Origin: Psychromonas aquimarina ATCC BAA-1526
GTDB lineage: Bacteria > Pseudomonadota > Gammaproteobacteria > Enterobacterales > Psychromonadaceae
Direction of reading: 5' to 3'
Assembly: GCF_000428725.1 (NCBI RefSeq)
Contig: NZ_AUAM01000021.1
Coordinates: forward strand, 1 to 64,000
Length of the DNA stretch: 64,000 bases
In this document: positions 56,330 to 64,000 of the stretch, piece by piece
How the letters are laid out: every line of letters begins with the position of its first letter
How positions within the stretch are numbered: the stretch's first letter is position 1
Translations under genes and position numbers: made by a program
Notes under the pieces: model-generated
What the model was told of the DNA's origin: nothing
What the model saw: the letters and a program-made list of their open reading frames with translations, nothing else
Databases searched by the model: none

Positions 56330-57343
56330 ATGAAATTGACGAAAATAGCTTTAATGCTGGGTATTGCTTCACTGCTTCCTAATCTTGCTTCAGCATCAAC
56401 ACTGGACCAGGTTGTTAAAAAAGGTGTATTAAACTGCGGCGTTTCAACGGGTATCCCGGGGTTCTCTGCAACCGACTCTAAAGGTGTATGGAAAGGTATT
56501 GATGTCGATTTTTGTCAGTCAGTAGCAGCGGCTGTATTAGGCGATCCTGCAAAAGTTAAATATATTCCACTAACCGCAAAAGAACGCTTTACTGCATTAC
56601 AAAGCGGTGAGATTGATCTTTTAGCCCGCTCTTCTACCTGGACCGCAACACGTGATACCTCACTGGGTTTAAACTTTGCCGGTGTTAACTACTACGACGG
56701 CCAGGGTTTCTTAGTTAATAAAGAGCTCGGCATCAGTTCAGCCAAAGAGTTAGACGGCGCAACTTTCTGTATTCAGGCAGGTACTACCACAGAGCTTAAT
56801 TTAACCGACTACTTTAAAGCGAATAAAATGGCCTATAAAGCGGTTACTTACGATACATCCGGTCAGACTATTGACGGTTTCAAAAAAGGCCGCTGTGACG
56901 CGGTTACCTCTGATGCATCGCAGTTATACGGTTTAAAACTTAAAATGAACAAACCTAATTCGGTGGTTGTTCTGCCGGAAATAATCTCCAAAGAGCCGCT
57001 AGGTCCGGTTGTACGCCAGGGTGATGACCAGTGGTTTAATATTGTCCGCTGGACCATGTTCGCTACTTTAGAAGCCGAAGAGTTAGGTGTCAGTTCTGCG
57101 AATGTCGATGCACAGCTTAAGTCTCAGAATCCGGGTATTAAACGTTTATTAGGTACTTCCGGCAAAGCGGGCGAAAACTTAGGTCTGAGTTCTGACTGGG
57201 CGTACAACATCATCAAAAAAGTTGGTAACTACGGGGAAATGTTTGACAGAAACGTTGGTAAGGGGTCACCGCTGAATATTGAGCGCGGGCTTAATAATTT
57301 ATGGAATCAGGGCGGGTTAATGTACTCAATGCCAATTCGATAA
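56330..57343 (+). CDS. aapJ: General amino-acid ABC transporter binding protein (AapJ-like)
   Basis: This 337-aa protein has a signal peptide (LLPNLASA-STLDQV). The mature domain is the AapJ/BztA type: LNCGVSTGIPGFSATDSKGVWKGIDVDFCQSVAAAVLGDP, RSSTWTATRDTSLGLNFAGVNYYDGQGFLV and GRCDAVTSDASQLYGL. It delivers diverse L-amino acids to AapQ/M. It is followed by the two permeases and the ATPase in order. A palindrome ATTGATATCAAT at 56297-56308 lies just before the ribosome site. Confidence 0.95.
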   Translation: MKLTKIALMLGIASLLPNLASASTLDQVVKKGVLNCGVSTGIPGFSATDSKGVWKGIDVDFCQSVAAAVLGDPAKVKYIPLTAKERFTALQSGEIDLLARSSTWTATRDTSLGLNFAGVNYYDGQGFLVNKELGISSAKELDGATFCIQAGTTTELNLTDYFKANKMAYKAVTYDTSGQTIDGFKKGRCDAVTSDASQLYGLKLKMNKPNSVVVLPEIISKEPLGPVVRQGDDQWFNIVRWTMFATLEAEELGVSSANVDAQLKSQNPGIKRLLGTSGKAGENLGLSSDWAYNIIKKVGNYGEMFDRNVGKGSPLNIERGLNNLWNQGGLMYSMPIR

Positions 57344-57385
57344 ATTAATATTGGGGGAGCAAAACTCCCCTTTTTAAGGCTTGTT

Positions 57386-58570
57386 ATGAACAGTTCTCAA
57401 CTCCCCCCTTCCGCTAACGGATTCTTAAACAACCCGCAGAATCGAGCCGTTATTTTCCAGGTGCTCGCATTAATGTTTGTTGTTTTTCTCGCTTATTATT
57501 TCGCCAGCAACATGTTCGATAATGTCGAAAAAAGAGGTATTACCACTGGTTTCTCTTTTTTAGATGATGTTGCTGGCTTTGGTATCAGCCAGACGCTTAT
57601 TGAATATGATGACGCCGGTTCAACCTATTACGATGTATTTATTGTCGGTTTATTAAATACGCTGTTAGTCTCGGTTATCGGTATTTTTTTCGCGTCTGTA
57701 TTAGGTCTGCTGATAGGTGTAGGGCGATTATCATCAAACTACTTAATTTCTCGTCTGTCTCTTGTTTATATTGAGACCTTCCGCAATATTCCAATCTTAC
57801 TGCAGATCCTGTTCTGGTATAACGTGGTGCTGGCGGCACTGCCCAGTCCGCGCAAGAGCTTCTCTTACCTGGACTCGGTATTCTTAAACAACCGCGGGCT
57901 GCTGCTGCCGGAGCCGATTTTTGAAAGCGGCAGCAGTGCGATTTTAATCGCTTTGATACTGGCTGTGACCGGTGTGTGTTTTCTGGCCCGCTGGTCGAAA
58001 AAACGCCATGATTTAAGCGGTGAAGAGTTCCCGTTAATCAAGGTCTCAATTGCAATAATCGTGCTGGCTCCCGTTGTGGTTTACTTTATCAGCGGTCAGC
58101 CGATTTCCGCCGAATACCCGCACCTCAAAGGTTTTAACTTTAAAGGCGGCCTTACCATTATTCCTGAACTGCTGGCCTTAGTGTTTGCACTAAGTATCTA
58201 TACTGCAACCTATATCGCCGAAGCGGTTCGTGCCGGTATTGAAGCAGTGCCTAACGGTCAGAAAGAAGCGGCTAAGTCCCTAGGTTTAAAAGATCACATT
58301 ATCTTAACTAAAGTGGTTTTACCGCAGGCATTACGCGTCATTATTCCTCCGGTTATTAACCAGTATCTTAACCTTGTTAAAAACTCGTCATTAGCCACAG
58401 CTATCGGTTATCCGGAAATTGTCACTCTGTTTTCAGGCACCACCCTTAACCAGGTCGGCCAGGCAATTGAGATTATTTTAATGACTATGGCCGTTTATTT
58501 AACATTCAGTATCGTTATTTCATTAATGCTGAACTGGGTAAATGCGAAAATGGCAATCAAAGGAAGATAA
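57386..58570 (+). CDS. aapQ: General amino-acid ABC permease AapQ
   Basis: This 394-aa inner-membrane permease has about eight helices and the EAA loop typical of amino-acid permeases: AVRAGIEAVPNGQKEAAKSLGLKDHIILTKVVLPQALRVIIP. The extended N-terminus with NRGLLLPEP and LNTLLVSVIGIFFASVLG is AapQ/BztB-like. It follows aapJ by 42 bp; the stop is one base before the aapM start. Confidence 0.94.
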   Translation: MNSSQLPPSANGFLNNPQNRAVIFQVLALMFVVFLAYYFASNMFDNVEKRGITTGFSFLDDVAGFGISQTLIEYDDAGSTYYDVFIVGLLNTLLVSVIGIFFASVLGLLIGVGRLSSNYLISRLSLVYIETFRNIPILLQILFWYNVVLAALPSPRKSFSYLDSVFLNNRGLLLPEPIFESGSSAILIALILAVTGVCFLARWSKKRHDLSGEEFPLIKVSIAIIVLAPVVVYFISGQPISAEYPHLKGFNFKGGLTIIPELLALVFALSIYTATYIAEAVRAGIEAVPNGQKEAAKSLGLKDHIILTKVVLPQALRVIIPPVINQYLNLVKNSSLATAIGYPEIVTLFSGTTLNQVGQAIEIILMTMAVYLTFSIVISLMLNWVNAKMAIKGR

Positions 58571-58571
58571 A

Positions 58572-59651
58572 ATGGCTACTTATGCAGTGAAAGAAGCCAA
58601 ACCAGCCCCCTCTACCAGTAAAGGAGTGCTGTTTTGGTTAAGAGAAAATCTATTTTCGGATATAAAAAACAGCCTGTTAACCTTAGCCGGATTGTACTTT
58701 TTATATACTATTATCCCGCCTCTGCTTAACTGGATGATCTTTGATGCCACCTGGAGCGGCGCACAGGATGAAGTTGTAAAAGAAGGGGCAAGGTGGATAT
58801 TTATTGTTGAAAAATTGGATCAGTTTATTTACGGATTTTACCCAGAATCTCTGCACTGGCGCCCTAATCTTGTGGCTCTGATCTGTATCGCTTTTCTGCT
58901 TTCTATGAAATTCGTCAAAAATCTCAATCTGAAAATAGCGCTGATTTTAGCCTTTCCTGTTGTCTGTTTTATTCTGATCAGCGGCGGCTGGTTCGGTCTG
59001 GAAATTGTTGAAACAGAAAAATGGGGCGGATTAATGCTCACCGTACTGGTGGCGGCCGTTGGTATTATCGCCTCATTTCCGATCGGTATTATCTTAGCCT
59101 TAGGGCGCCAGTCACATATGCCCATTGTAAAAACCCTGTGTGTCGGTTTTATCGAATTTGTCCGCGGTGTTCCTTTGATTACCATACTGTTTATGGCATC
59201 TGTTGTACTGCCGCTGTTTTTCAGTGACGGCATTGATTTTGACAAACTGCTGCGTGCACTGATCGGCATCACCCTGTTCCAGGCGGCTTATATTGCAGAA
59301 GTGGTTCGCGGCGGACTGCAGGCAATCCCCCGCGGGCAGTATGAGGCAAGTGAGTCTTTAGGCCTTAGTTACTGGCAGGGCATGATTTTAGTTATTCTGC
59401 CGCAGGCTTTAAAAATCTCCATCCCTAACTTAGTGGGGTCTTTTATCTCCCTGTTTAAAGATACCACCCTGGTCCTGATTATCGGCTTATTCGATATTCT
59501 AGCCATGGTAACCCTTACTAACAGTGATACTAACTGGCTGGGTTATGAGGTCGAAGGTTATGTCTTTGTTACCATTATCTACTGGGTTATCTGTTTTACT
59601 ATGTCTCAATATTCTAAAGCTATTGAACGTAAGTTTAATACCGAGCACTAA
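58572..59651 (+). CDS. aapM: General amino-acid ABC permease AapM
   Basis: The start at 58572 ([10 protein letters not shown], 359 aa) is chosen because AAGGA lies seven bases upstream and one base separates it from the aapQ stop. An earlier ATG at 58542 would overlap aapQ without a ribosome site. The protein has [22 protein letters not shown] and the EAA loop [37 protein letters not shown]. It pairs with AapQ to form the channel. Confidence 0.94.
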   Translation: MATYAVKEAKPAPSTSKGVLFWLRENLFSDIKNSLLTLAGLYFLYTIIPPLLNWMIFDATWSGAQDEVVKEGARWIFIVEKLDQFIYGFYPESLHWRPNLVALICIAFLLSMKFVKNLNLKIALILAFPVVCFILISGGWFGLEIVETEKWGGLMLTVLVAAVGIIASFPIGIILALGRQSHMPIVKTLCVGFIEFVRGVPLITILFMASVVLPLFFSDGIDFDKLLRALIGITLFQAAYIAEVVRGGLQAIPRGQYEASESLGLSYWQGMILVILPQALKISIPNLVGSFISLFKDTTLVLIIGLFDILAMVTLTNSDTNWLGYEVEGYVFVTIIYWVICFTMSQYSKAIERKFNTEH

Positions 59652-59662
59652 AAGGAATTACC

Positions 59663-60409
59663 ATGTCTGAACACGAATTTATGATCACAATGCAGGATGT
59701 TAACAAGTGGTATGGTGACTTCCATGTACTCAAAGACGTTAATTTAAATATTAAAAAAGGTGAGAAACTGGTTATCTGCGGCCCTTCCGGCTCGGGTAAG
59801 TCAACTACCATACGCTGCTTAAACCACCTGGAAAAGTTTCAGGAAGGCAAGATTACCATTAACGGCACAGAGTTAATTGAAGATGTAAAGGTTGTCCGCC
59901 ATATCCGCTCACAGGTGGGCATGGTGTTCCAGCATTTTAACCTCTTCCCGCACCTTTCCGTGCTGGAAAACCTGCTGCTGGCTCCAACCTGGGTGCATAA
60001 CAAACCGCGTAAAGAAGCAGTTGAAACGGCCATGTATTATCTTGAGCGGGTTAAAATTGCCGATCAGGCGCATAAATATCCTAACCAGTTGTCAGGCGGA
60101 CAGCAGCAGCGTGTCGCTATCGCACGCTGTTTATGTATCAACCCTGAAATAATGCTGTTTGATGAACCAACTTCCGCCCTGGATCCGGAGATGGTTTCAG
60201 AAGTACTGGAGGTCATGGTGGAACTTGCCGAAGAAGGGATCACCATGATCTGTGTTACCCATGAGATGGGCTTTGCTAAAAAAGTTGCGGACAGGGTAAT
60301 TTTTATGGATGCCGGACAGATTATCGAAGAGAATGAACCTCATGAATTCTTTGATAATCCGCAGTCGGATCGTTTAAAACTGTTCTTAGATCAGATTTTA
60401 TCGCACTAA
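59663..60409 (+). CDS. aapP: General amino-acid ABC ATPase AapP
   Basis: This 248-aa ATPase has Walker [10 protein letters not shown], signature [15 protein letters not shown], Walker [16 protein letters not shown] and the switch histidine in CVTHEMGFA. It energises AapQM. It is the last gene of the operon and is followed by a strong terminator. Confidence 0.96.
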   Translation: MSEHEFMITMQDVNKWYGDFHVLKDVNLNIKKGEKLVICGPSGSGKSTTIRCLNHLEKFQEGKITINGTELIEDVKVVRHIRSQVGMVFQHFNLFPHLSVLENLLLAPTWVHNKPRKEAVETAMYYLERVKIADQAHKYPNQLSGGQQQRVAIARCLCINPEIMLFDEPTSALDPEMVSEVLEVMVELAEEGITMICVTHEMGFAKKVADRVIFMDAGQIIEENEPHEFFDNPQSDRLKLFLDQILSH

Positions 60410-60423
60410 ACAGCACTTTATTA

Positions 60424-60471
60424 AAAGCATGTCGGTCATTTTATCCAGCACCCGGCATGCCTTTTCTTTTT
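60424..60471 (+). terminator. Terminator after aapJQMP
   Basis: AAAGCATGTCGG at 60424-60435 pairs with CCGGCATGCCTT at 60452-60463, then TTCTTTTT. Two wobble or mismatch positions are allowed. It separates the aap operon from the convergent FMN reductase gene. Confidence 0.75.
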
Positions 60472-60476
60472 CCTTC

Positions 60477-61001
60477 TTAACTTAACTTTGCCATCAGCAG
60501 CTGTAACTGCTCATTAATATCATCTGCTTTCAGACAGCTGTTTTCTAAATCAAAATTCTCATAAAAGCTTGGTACAGATAAAAAACCTTTCAGGTCTCCT
60601 GAAAAGAACGGTGCAGAGCCGACAGCCCCGGTTAATACACTGGAAGCACCGCTAGGCCCCGGAGATGTCGCCAGTAATATGAGTTTTTTACCCTGAAAGA
60701 CTTTGGCATTAATTCGTGAACACCAGTCAAAAATGTTTTTATAAGCGGCAGAATAAGAACCGTTATGCTCAGCAAAAGAGATAACCAGCGCGTCACACAG
60801 GCTGATTTTATTAAAAAAATCATGAGCTAAGGAGGGGATACCGGAGTCATTTTCTCTGTCTTCACTAAATATCGGCATTTCATAATCATTAAGATCTAAC
60901 ACCTCTGTAGTGCTGTTTTCGACTAAGCTGCAGGCATAGGTAACTAACTTTTTATTAATTGATCGAGTGCTGCTGCTTCCTGCAAATGCAAGTATTTTCA
61001 T
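60477..61001 (-). CDS. NADPH-dependent FMN reductase family protein
   Basis: The start at 61001 (MKILAFAGSSSTRSINKKL, 174 aa) has AAGGA six to seven bases upstream. It is a flavodoxin-like fold with GSSSTRSIN phosphate loop, LDLNDYEMPIFSED, the FMN contact SFAEHNGSYSAAYKNIFDW and the ATSPGPSGASSVL loop. Members reduce quinones, azo compounds or metals with NAD(P)H. No partner gene is apparent. Confidence 0.88.
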   Translation of the reverse strand: MKILAFAGSSSTRSINKKLVTYACSLVENSTTEVLDLNDYEMPIFSEDRENDSGIPSLAHDFFNKISLCDALVISFAEHNGSYSAAYKNIFDWCSRINAKVFQGKKLILLATSPGPSGASSVLTGAVGSAPFFSGDLKGFLSVPSFYENFDLENSCLKADDINEQLQLLMAKLS

Positions 61002-61087
61002 AATACATCCTTTTTGAAAAATTCTTACTTCAGTGTGCTGCATCCGCTTCAATTGGTCAAATAAGGAAATTTATTTAAATCCAGGCA

Positions 61088-61115
61088 TAAAAAAACGCAG
61101 TAAAAACTGCGTATT
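61088..61115 (-). terminator. Terminator of the minus-strand art operon
   Basis: ACGCAGT at 61095-61101 and ACTGCGT at 61106-61112 flank a 4-base loop. Read on the minus strand, the stem is followed by a T-run (the A-run at 61089-61095 on the plus strand). It lies just after artM. Confidence 0.8.
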
Positions 61116-61141
61116 TTATAAGAAGCAGGTAACAGAGAGCT

Positions 61142-61816
61142 TTACTGCTGCGAGTAAGAGGCTTCCAGTTTTTTAAACAGGTAAATAACAGAAAAGGTTA
61201 AACACATATACAGCAGTCCGGCAGCAAAATAAGCTTCAAAAGGCGCATAATAACGGGCGTTAACTACGCGGGCCGCCCCGGTGATATCAACAATAGTAAC
61301 CACCCCGGCGATGGCACTGCCGTGGATCATAAAGATAATCTCATTGCTGTAAGCCGGCAGGGCACGACGCAGTGAGTTAGGCAGAGTAATACGACGTAAA
61401 GTCTGCCAGGTACTCATACCATACGCCTTAGCGGCTTCCAGCTCGCCTTTGTCCATAGTGCCGATTACACCGCGGACAATCTCCGCAGTATACGCACCGG
61501 TATTTAAAGTAAAGGCTAACAATGCGCAGAACCACGCTTCCTGAAAGTAGTCCCATAACCAGCTTTCACGTAAACTATCAAACTGTGCCGATCCGTAATA
61601 GATAATAAACAACTGTATTAACAGCGGCGTACCACGGAAGAAATACATATAAAACCAGACAGGGCCTTTTGCAAACCAGTTGCCGCTGCCGCGCAGTATG
61701 CCGGCCGGAACCGCAATAAATAAACCTAACAGTAATGAAAGTGCCACCAGCCAGATAGTGGTCCATAAACCATTAAGGTAAAGCGAGTACTGATTAACGA
61801 TAATTGATAAATCCAT
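61142..61816 (-). CDS. artM: Amino-acid ABC permease ArtM-like
   Basis: This 224-aa permease of the HisM/ArtM family has five helices. The membrane motif is YFFRGTPLLIQLFIIYYG and the EAA loop is GTMDKGELEAAKAYGMSTWQTLRRITLPNSLRRALPAYSNE. It follows artQ by 2 bp and is the last gene of the operon, ending in a hairpin at 61095-61112. Confidence 0.9.
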   Translation of the reverse strand: MDLSIIVNQYSLYLNGLWTTIWLVALSLLLGLFIAVPAGILRGSGNWFAKGPVWFYMYFFRGTPLLIQLFIIYYGSAQFDSLRESWLWDYFQEAWFCALLAFTLNTGAYTAEIVRGVIGTMDKGELEAAKAYGMSTWQTLRRITLPNSLRRALPAYSNEIIFMIHGSAIAGVVTIVDITGAARVVNARYYAPFEAYFAAGLLYMCLTFSVIYLFKKLEASYSQQ

Positions 61817-61818
61817 CT

Positions 61819-62559
61819 CTACCTCGTTTTAATCGTATATTTTTGTTCAGCCCACTTTAATAAAGCGGTCGACAGTGTGGTAAAGAAAAGGAAGACCAAA
61901 GCCACAGCAAAATAGAAAGTAAAAGGCTGCTGCGTTGAGCCGGACGCATCACCGGCAATTTTAACCATATCCTGTAAACCGATAATCGAAACCAGAGCTG
62001 TAGTTTTTAATAAAACCAGCCAGTTATTACCAATGCCGGGAAGTGCATGACGCATCATCTGCGGAAACATAACACGGGTGAAAATTTTTAATTTACTCAT
62101 TCCGTAGGCAGTTGCAGCTTCCAGCTGGCCTTTTTCGACAGACATAAAAGCACCGCGGAAAGTTTCAGCCATATAAGCACCGAAAATAAAACCAATGGTA
62201 ATAATACCGGCAAAATAGGGGCTGATATCAATATAGTCCGGTAAAAATGAATACCATTCATGCTCAGGGTTATAAGTTGTAAACAGTTCGTTTAACCATT
62301 CATTGAGGCTGTAACTTAAATCATTTACCAGCATCTGTCCGCCGAAAAATATCAGCAGCATTAAGATAAGATCAGGAATACCGCGAATAACCGTAGTGTA
62401 TAAAGTAGCAATACCTTTTAATATTGTTGAGTGCGATAACTTAGCTAATGCGCCTAACAGTCCTAAAAAAACCGCTAATATTAGTGACAGCAATGCAACC
62501 TGAAGAGTTAACCATGCCCCTTCAAGCAGTATTCCCTGGTAATTTTGTAGTTCAGCCAT
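61819..62559 (-). CDS. artQ: Amino-acid ABC permease ArtQ-like
   Basis: This 246-aa permease of the HisQ/ArtQ family has TVIRGIPDLILMLLIFFGGQ and the EAA loop SVEKGQLEAATAYGMSKLKIFTRVMFPQMMRHALPGIGNNW. It pairs with ArtM. A 209-bp gap containing a terminator and a MITE-like element separates it from the upstream binding-protein gene. Confidence 0.9.
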   Translation of the reverse strand: MAELQNYQGILLEGAWLTLQVALLSLILAVFLGLLGALAKLSHSTILKGIATLYTTVIRGIPDLILMLLIFFGGQMLVNDLSYSLNEWLNELFTTYNPEHEWYSFLPDYIDISPYFAGIITIGFIFGAYMAETFRGAFMSVEKGQLEAATAYGMSKLKIFTRVMFPQMMRHALPGIGNNWLVLLKTTALVSIIGLQDMVKIAGDASGSTQQPFTFYFAVALVFLFFTTLSTALLKWAEQKYTIKTR

Positions 62560-62583
62560 ATAAAATTCAATTTCCAGTCATAA

Positions 62584-62608
62584 TAAAAAAGGATGGCTGC
62601 CCATCCTT
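62584..62608 (-). terminator. Attenuator-like terminator between the binding-protein gene and artQ
   Basis: AAGGATGG at 62589-62596 and CCATCCTT at 62601-62608 form an 8-bp stem with a 4-base loop. On the minus strand six T residues follow. Such internal terminators lower permease expression relative to the binding protein in ABC operons. Confidence 0.7.
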
Positions 62609-62743
62609 ATACCATTCCGCATAATTACCTGATCAGCCTTACTGGTTAAAATTAACGATAGCCGGCTATTGCTCAATCAAACGCCTTGCTCTCTTTAATT
62701 TTCCCTTCGTAATTTCAGACCATTTAATTAGGCGGAATGGTAT
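62609..62743. mobile_element. MITE-like element with 19-bp terminal inverted repeats
   Basis: The sequence starts ATACCATTCCGCATAATTA at 62609-62627. The right end (62725-62743) is the reverse complement of ATACCATTCCGCCTAATTA, so 18 of 19 terminal bases match. The roughly 97-bp interior has no reading frame and a mixed composition. Both ends are flanked by AT-rich bases consistent with a TA-type target. Size, ends and intergenic position fit a non-autonomous transposable element, though no transposase or second copy is in view. It lies between the binding-protein gene and artQ. Confidence 0.5.
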
Positions 62744-62768
62744 TAGTTTTGCTTTGCGGCGTCAGTAA

Positions 62769-63545
62769 TTACTGATCTGCACCGTAAACATCAAAAGTAA
62801 AGTATTTATCCTGGATAGTTTTATAAGTACCGTCTGCACGAATAGCGGCAATTGCACTGTCTAACTTCGCTTTCAGTTCTTTATCCTGCTTACGCAGCGC
62901 AATACCCGCACCTTCACCAAACCATTTAGGATCGTTTAGTTTAGGACCGATAAATTCAAATTTATCACCGTCTTCTTTGGCTAATAAACCGTCAGCAATA
63001 GCGGCAGAGTCTGCCATTACATAATCTAAACGACCAGCTTTAAGATCCAGATACGCTTCGTCAGCTGAGCCGTAACGCTTGATTTTAGCATTCGGGTAAT
63101 TATCCGAGATATACAGGTCCATCGTTGTAGCACGCTGTACACCAACGCTTTTTCCTGCCATAAACTCTTTTGTCGCCTGGAAATCAGTTCCTTTCAGAGC
63201 AACAAAACGTGCTGGAATATGCTGATATTTGTCCGAGAAAGCGACTTTCTTTTTACGCTCTTCGGTAATATCCATTGTGGCGATAATAGCATCAAACTTA
63301 CGACCTAATAATGCCGGAATGATGCCGTCCCAGTCCTGCTTTACTAAAGTACATTTAACTTCCATCTCGGCACATAATGCATTAGCAATATCAATATCAA
63401 ATCCGGTAACACTGCCGTCGGCTTCTGTTTTACTAAATGGAGGGTAGGCACCTTCCACTCCAAAACGGATATGCTTCCACTCTTTTGCCTGCGCGGCGTT
63501 AAATGACAAGGCGAATAGTGCAATTAACAAGCTGATTTTTTTCAT
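62769..63545 (-). CDS. artI: Basic amino-acid ABC transporter substrate-binding protein
   Basis: This 258-aa protein has a signal peptide (ISLLIALFALSFNAAQA-KEWKHI). The mature domain is the ArtI/ArgT/HisJ type: IRFGVEGAYPPFSKTEADGSVTGFDIDIANALC, DGIIPALLGRKFDAIIATMDITEERKKKVAFSDKY, GVQRATTMDLYI and RLDYVMADSAAIADGLL. Lysine, arginine, ornithine or histidine are plausible ligands. It lies between artP (43 bp upstream) and the permeases. Confidence 0.92.
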   Translation of the reverse strand: MKKISLLIALFALSFNAAQAKEWKHIRFGVEGAYPPFSKTEADGSVTGFDIDIANALCAEMEVKCTLVKQDWDGIIPALLGRKFDAIIATMDITEERKKKVAFSDKYQHIPARFVALKGTDFQATKEFMAGKSVGVQRATTMDLYISDNYPNAKIKRYGSADEAYLDLKAGRLDYVMADSAAIADGLLAKEDGDKFEFIGPKLNDPKWFGEGAGIALRKQDKELKAKLDSAIAAIRADGTYKTIQDKYFTFDVYGADQ

Positions 63546-63588
63546 TGTGTATCCTTAAATTGGGTAAATTATTTAAACTATGTTCGGG

Positions 63589-64000
63589 TTAATAAACTGA
63601 TGAAATAAATTGTTTAAAGCGTTCTGATGACGGGTTTTCAAAAATAACTTCCGGCTTCCCCTGTTCCTCGACTAAACCTTCGTGTAGAAACAACACCTTG
63701 TTTGAAACATCACGGGCGAATGCCATTTCGTGAGTAACAACCAGCATGGTTCTGCCCTCCTCTGCCAGGCCGCGCATCACACTCAGTACTTCCCCGACCA
63801 GTTCAGGATCCAGTGCAGAGGTTGGCTCATCAAAGAGCATTACTTCAGGCTCGACAGCAAGCGCACGCGCAATAGCAACCCGCTGCTGCTGACCGCCGGA
63901 AAGCTGCCCGGGAAAATAATTTTTTCTTTCATATAAACCAACGCGCTGCAGAATAGCTTCTGCTTTTACAATCGCTTCTTTTTTAGGTACGCCTAAAACA
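63589..64000 (-). CDS. artP: Amino-acid ABC transporter ATPase ArtP-like, 5' end outside the window
   Basis: Reading from the right edge, the frame is open through VLGVPKKEAI...[31 protein letters not shown], then [35 protein letters not shown] and the end FKQFISSVY. This is the signature, Walker B and switch region of an amino-acid ABC ATPase. The Walker A part lies beyond position 64000, so the gene is partial. It would be the first gene of the art operon. Confidence 0.93.
   Translation of the reverse strand, partial: VLGVPKKEAIVKAEAILQRVGLYERKNYFPGQLSGGQQQRVAIARALAVEPEVMLFDEPTSALDPELVGEVLSVMRGLAEEGRTMLVVTHEMAFARDVSNKVLFLHEGLVEEQGKPEVIFENPSSERFKQFISSVY

Overview
The window looks like chromosome from a marine, facultatively anaerobic gammaproteobacterium on the Vibrio/Shewanella/Psychromonas side (Psychromonas-like is my best guess). 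The reasons are the AT-leaning composition, E. coli/Vibrio-type orthologues in conserved arrangements (aroC-prmB divergent from smrB, yceJ-yceI, artPIQM, fsaA-pflE-pflF), a NhaD sodium/proton antiporter, a cspA-type gene with a cold-box leader and a TIGR02808-type mini-protein. No phage, plasmid, integrase, transposase or CRISPR array was seen.

Layout. The left edge carries what looks like the 3' part of a tRNA, a roughly 600-bp gene-free stretch and alaE. Positions 1.2-11 kb hold a complete F7-like chemosensory operon on the minus strand, in transcription order: receptor, cheY, cheA, cheW, PAS receptor, cheR, a 33-codon mini-ORF, cheD, cheB. The PAS receptor ends in a CheR/CheB-tethering EWTEF pentapeptide. 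Positions 11-18 kb hold a small exported protein, an unusual BMT5-like methyltransferase with a U1-type zinc finger, a DUF1244 gene, cheV, a GST, the cytochrome b561/YceI pair and an MCP fused to a PilZ (c-di-GMP) domain. Positions 18-24 kb carry an anaerobic sugar module: a YciT-like DeoR regulator, a PflF/YbiW glycyl radical enzyme, its activase and divergent fructose-6-phosphate aldolase (fsaA). A perfect FNR box lies in the divergent promoter.

Positions 24-31 kb are accessory: an EEP-fold hydrolase, a MerR-methyltransferase fusion, a GNAT, orphan periplasmic binding proteins including a tandem 330-aa duplication, and a decayed DUF808 gene. At 31-41 kb are a cysteine synthase-like PLP enzyme divergent from DecR, asmA, another MCP with a CRP-like site upstream, cspA, a TDT transporter divergent from a YeiE-like LysR regulator (possibly sulfite handling), and aroC/prmB/smrB. 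At 42-48 kb are another orphan binding protein, nhaD, a large SF1 helicase with a nuclease-like tail, a zinc-ribbon/HExxH membrane protein broken by a deletion, sixA and a 46-aa membrane mini-protein. Positions 49-56 kb are a tightly overlapping moxR-DUF58-DUF4381-batA-batB/C-batD operon, whose batB/C has a long Q/S repeat tail. Positions 56-64 kb hold two amino-acid ABC transporters: aapJQMP on the plus strand and artPIQM on the minus strand, which runs off the right edge. A MITE-like inverted-repeat element sits between the art binding-protein gene and artQ.

Together the genes describe a motile or surface-sensing cell: three full-length receptors, one short receptor, CheV and a PilZ link to c-di-GMP. 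It scavenges amino acids and sugars, switches to radical enzymology without oxygen, and handles reduced sulfur. The best candidates for undescribed biology are the cheR-cheD mini-ORF, the methyltransferase-zinc finger fusion, the MerR-methyltransferase fusion, the FNR-linked radical sugar module, and the MITE-like element within the art operon.
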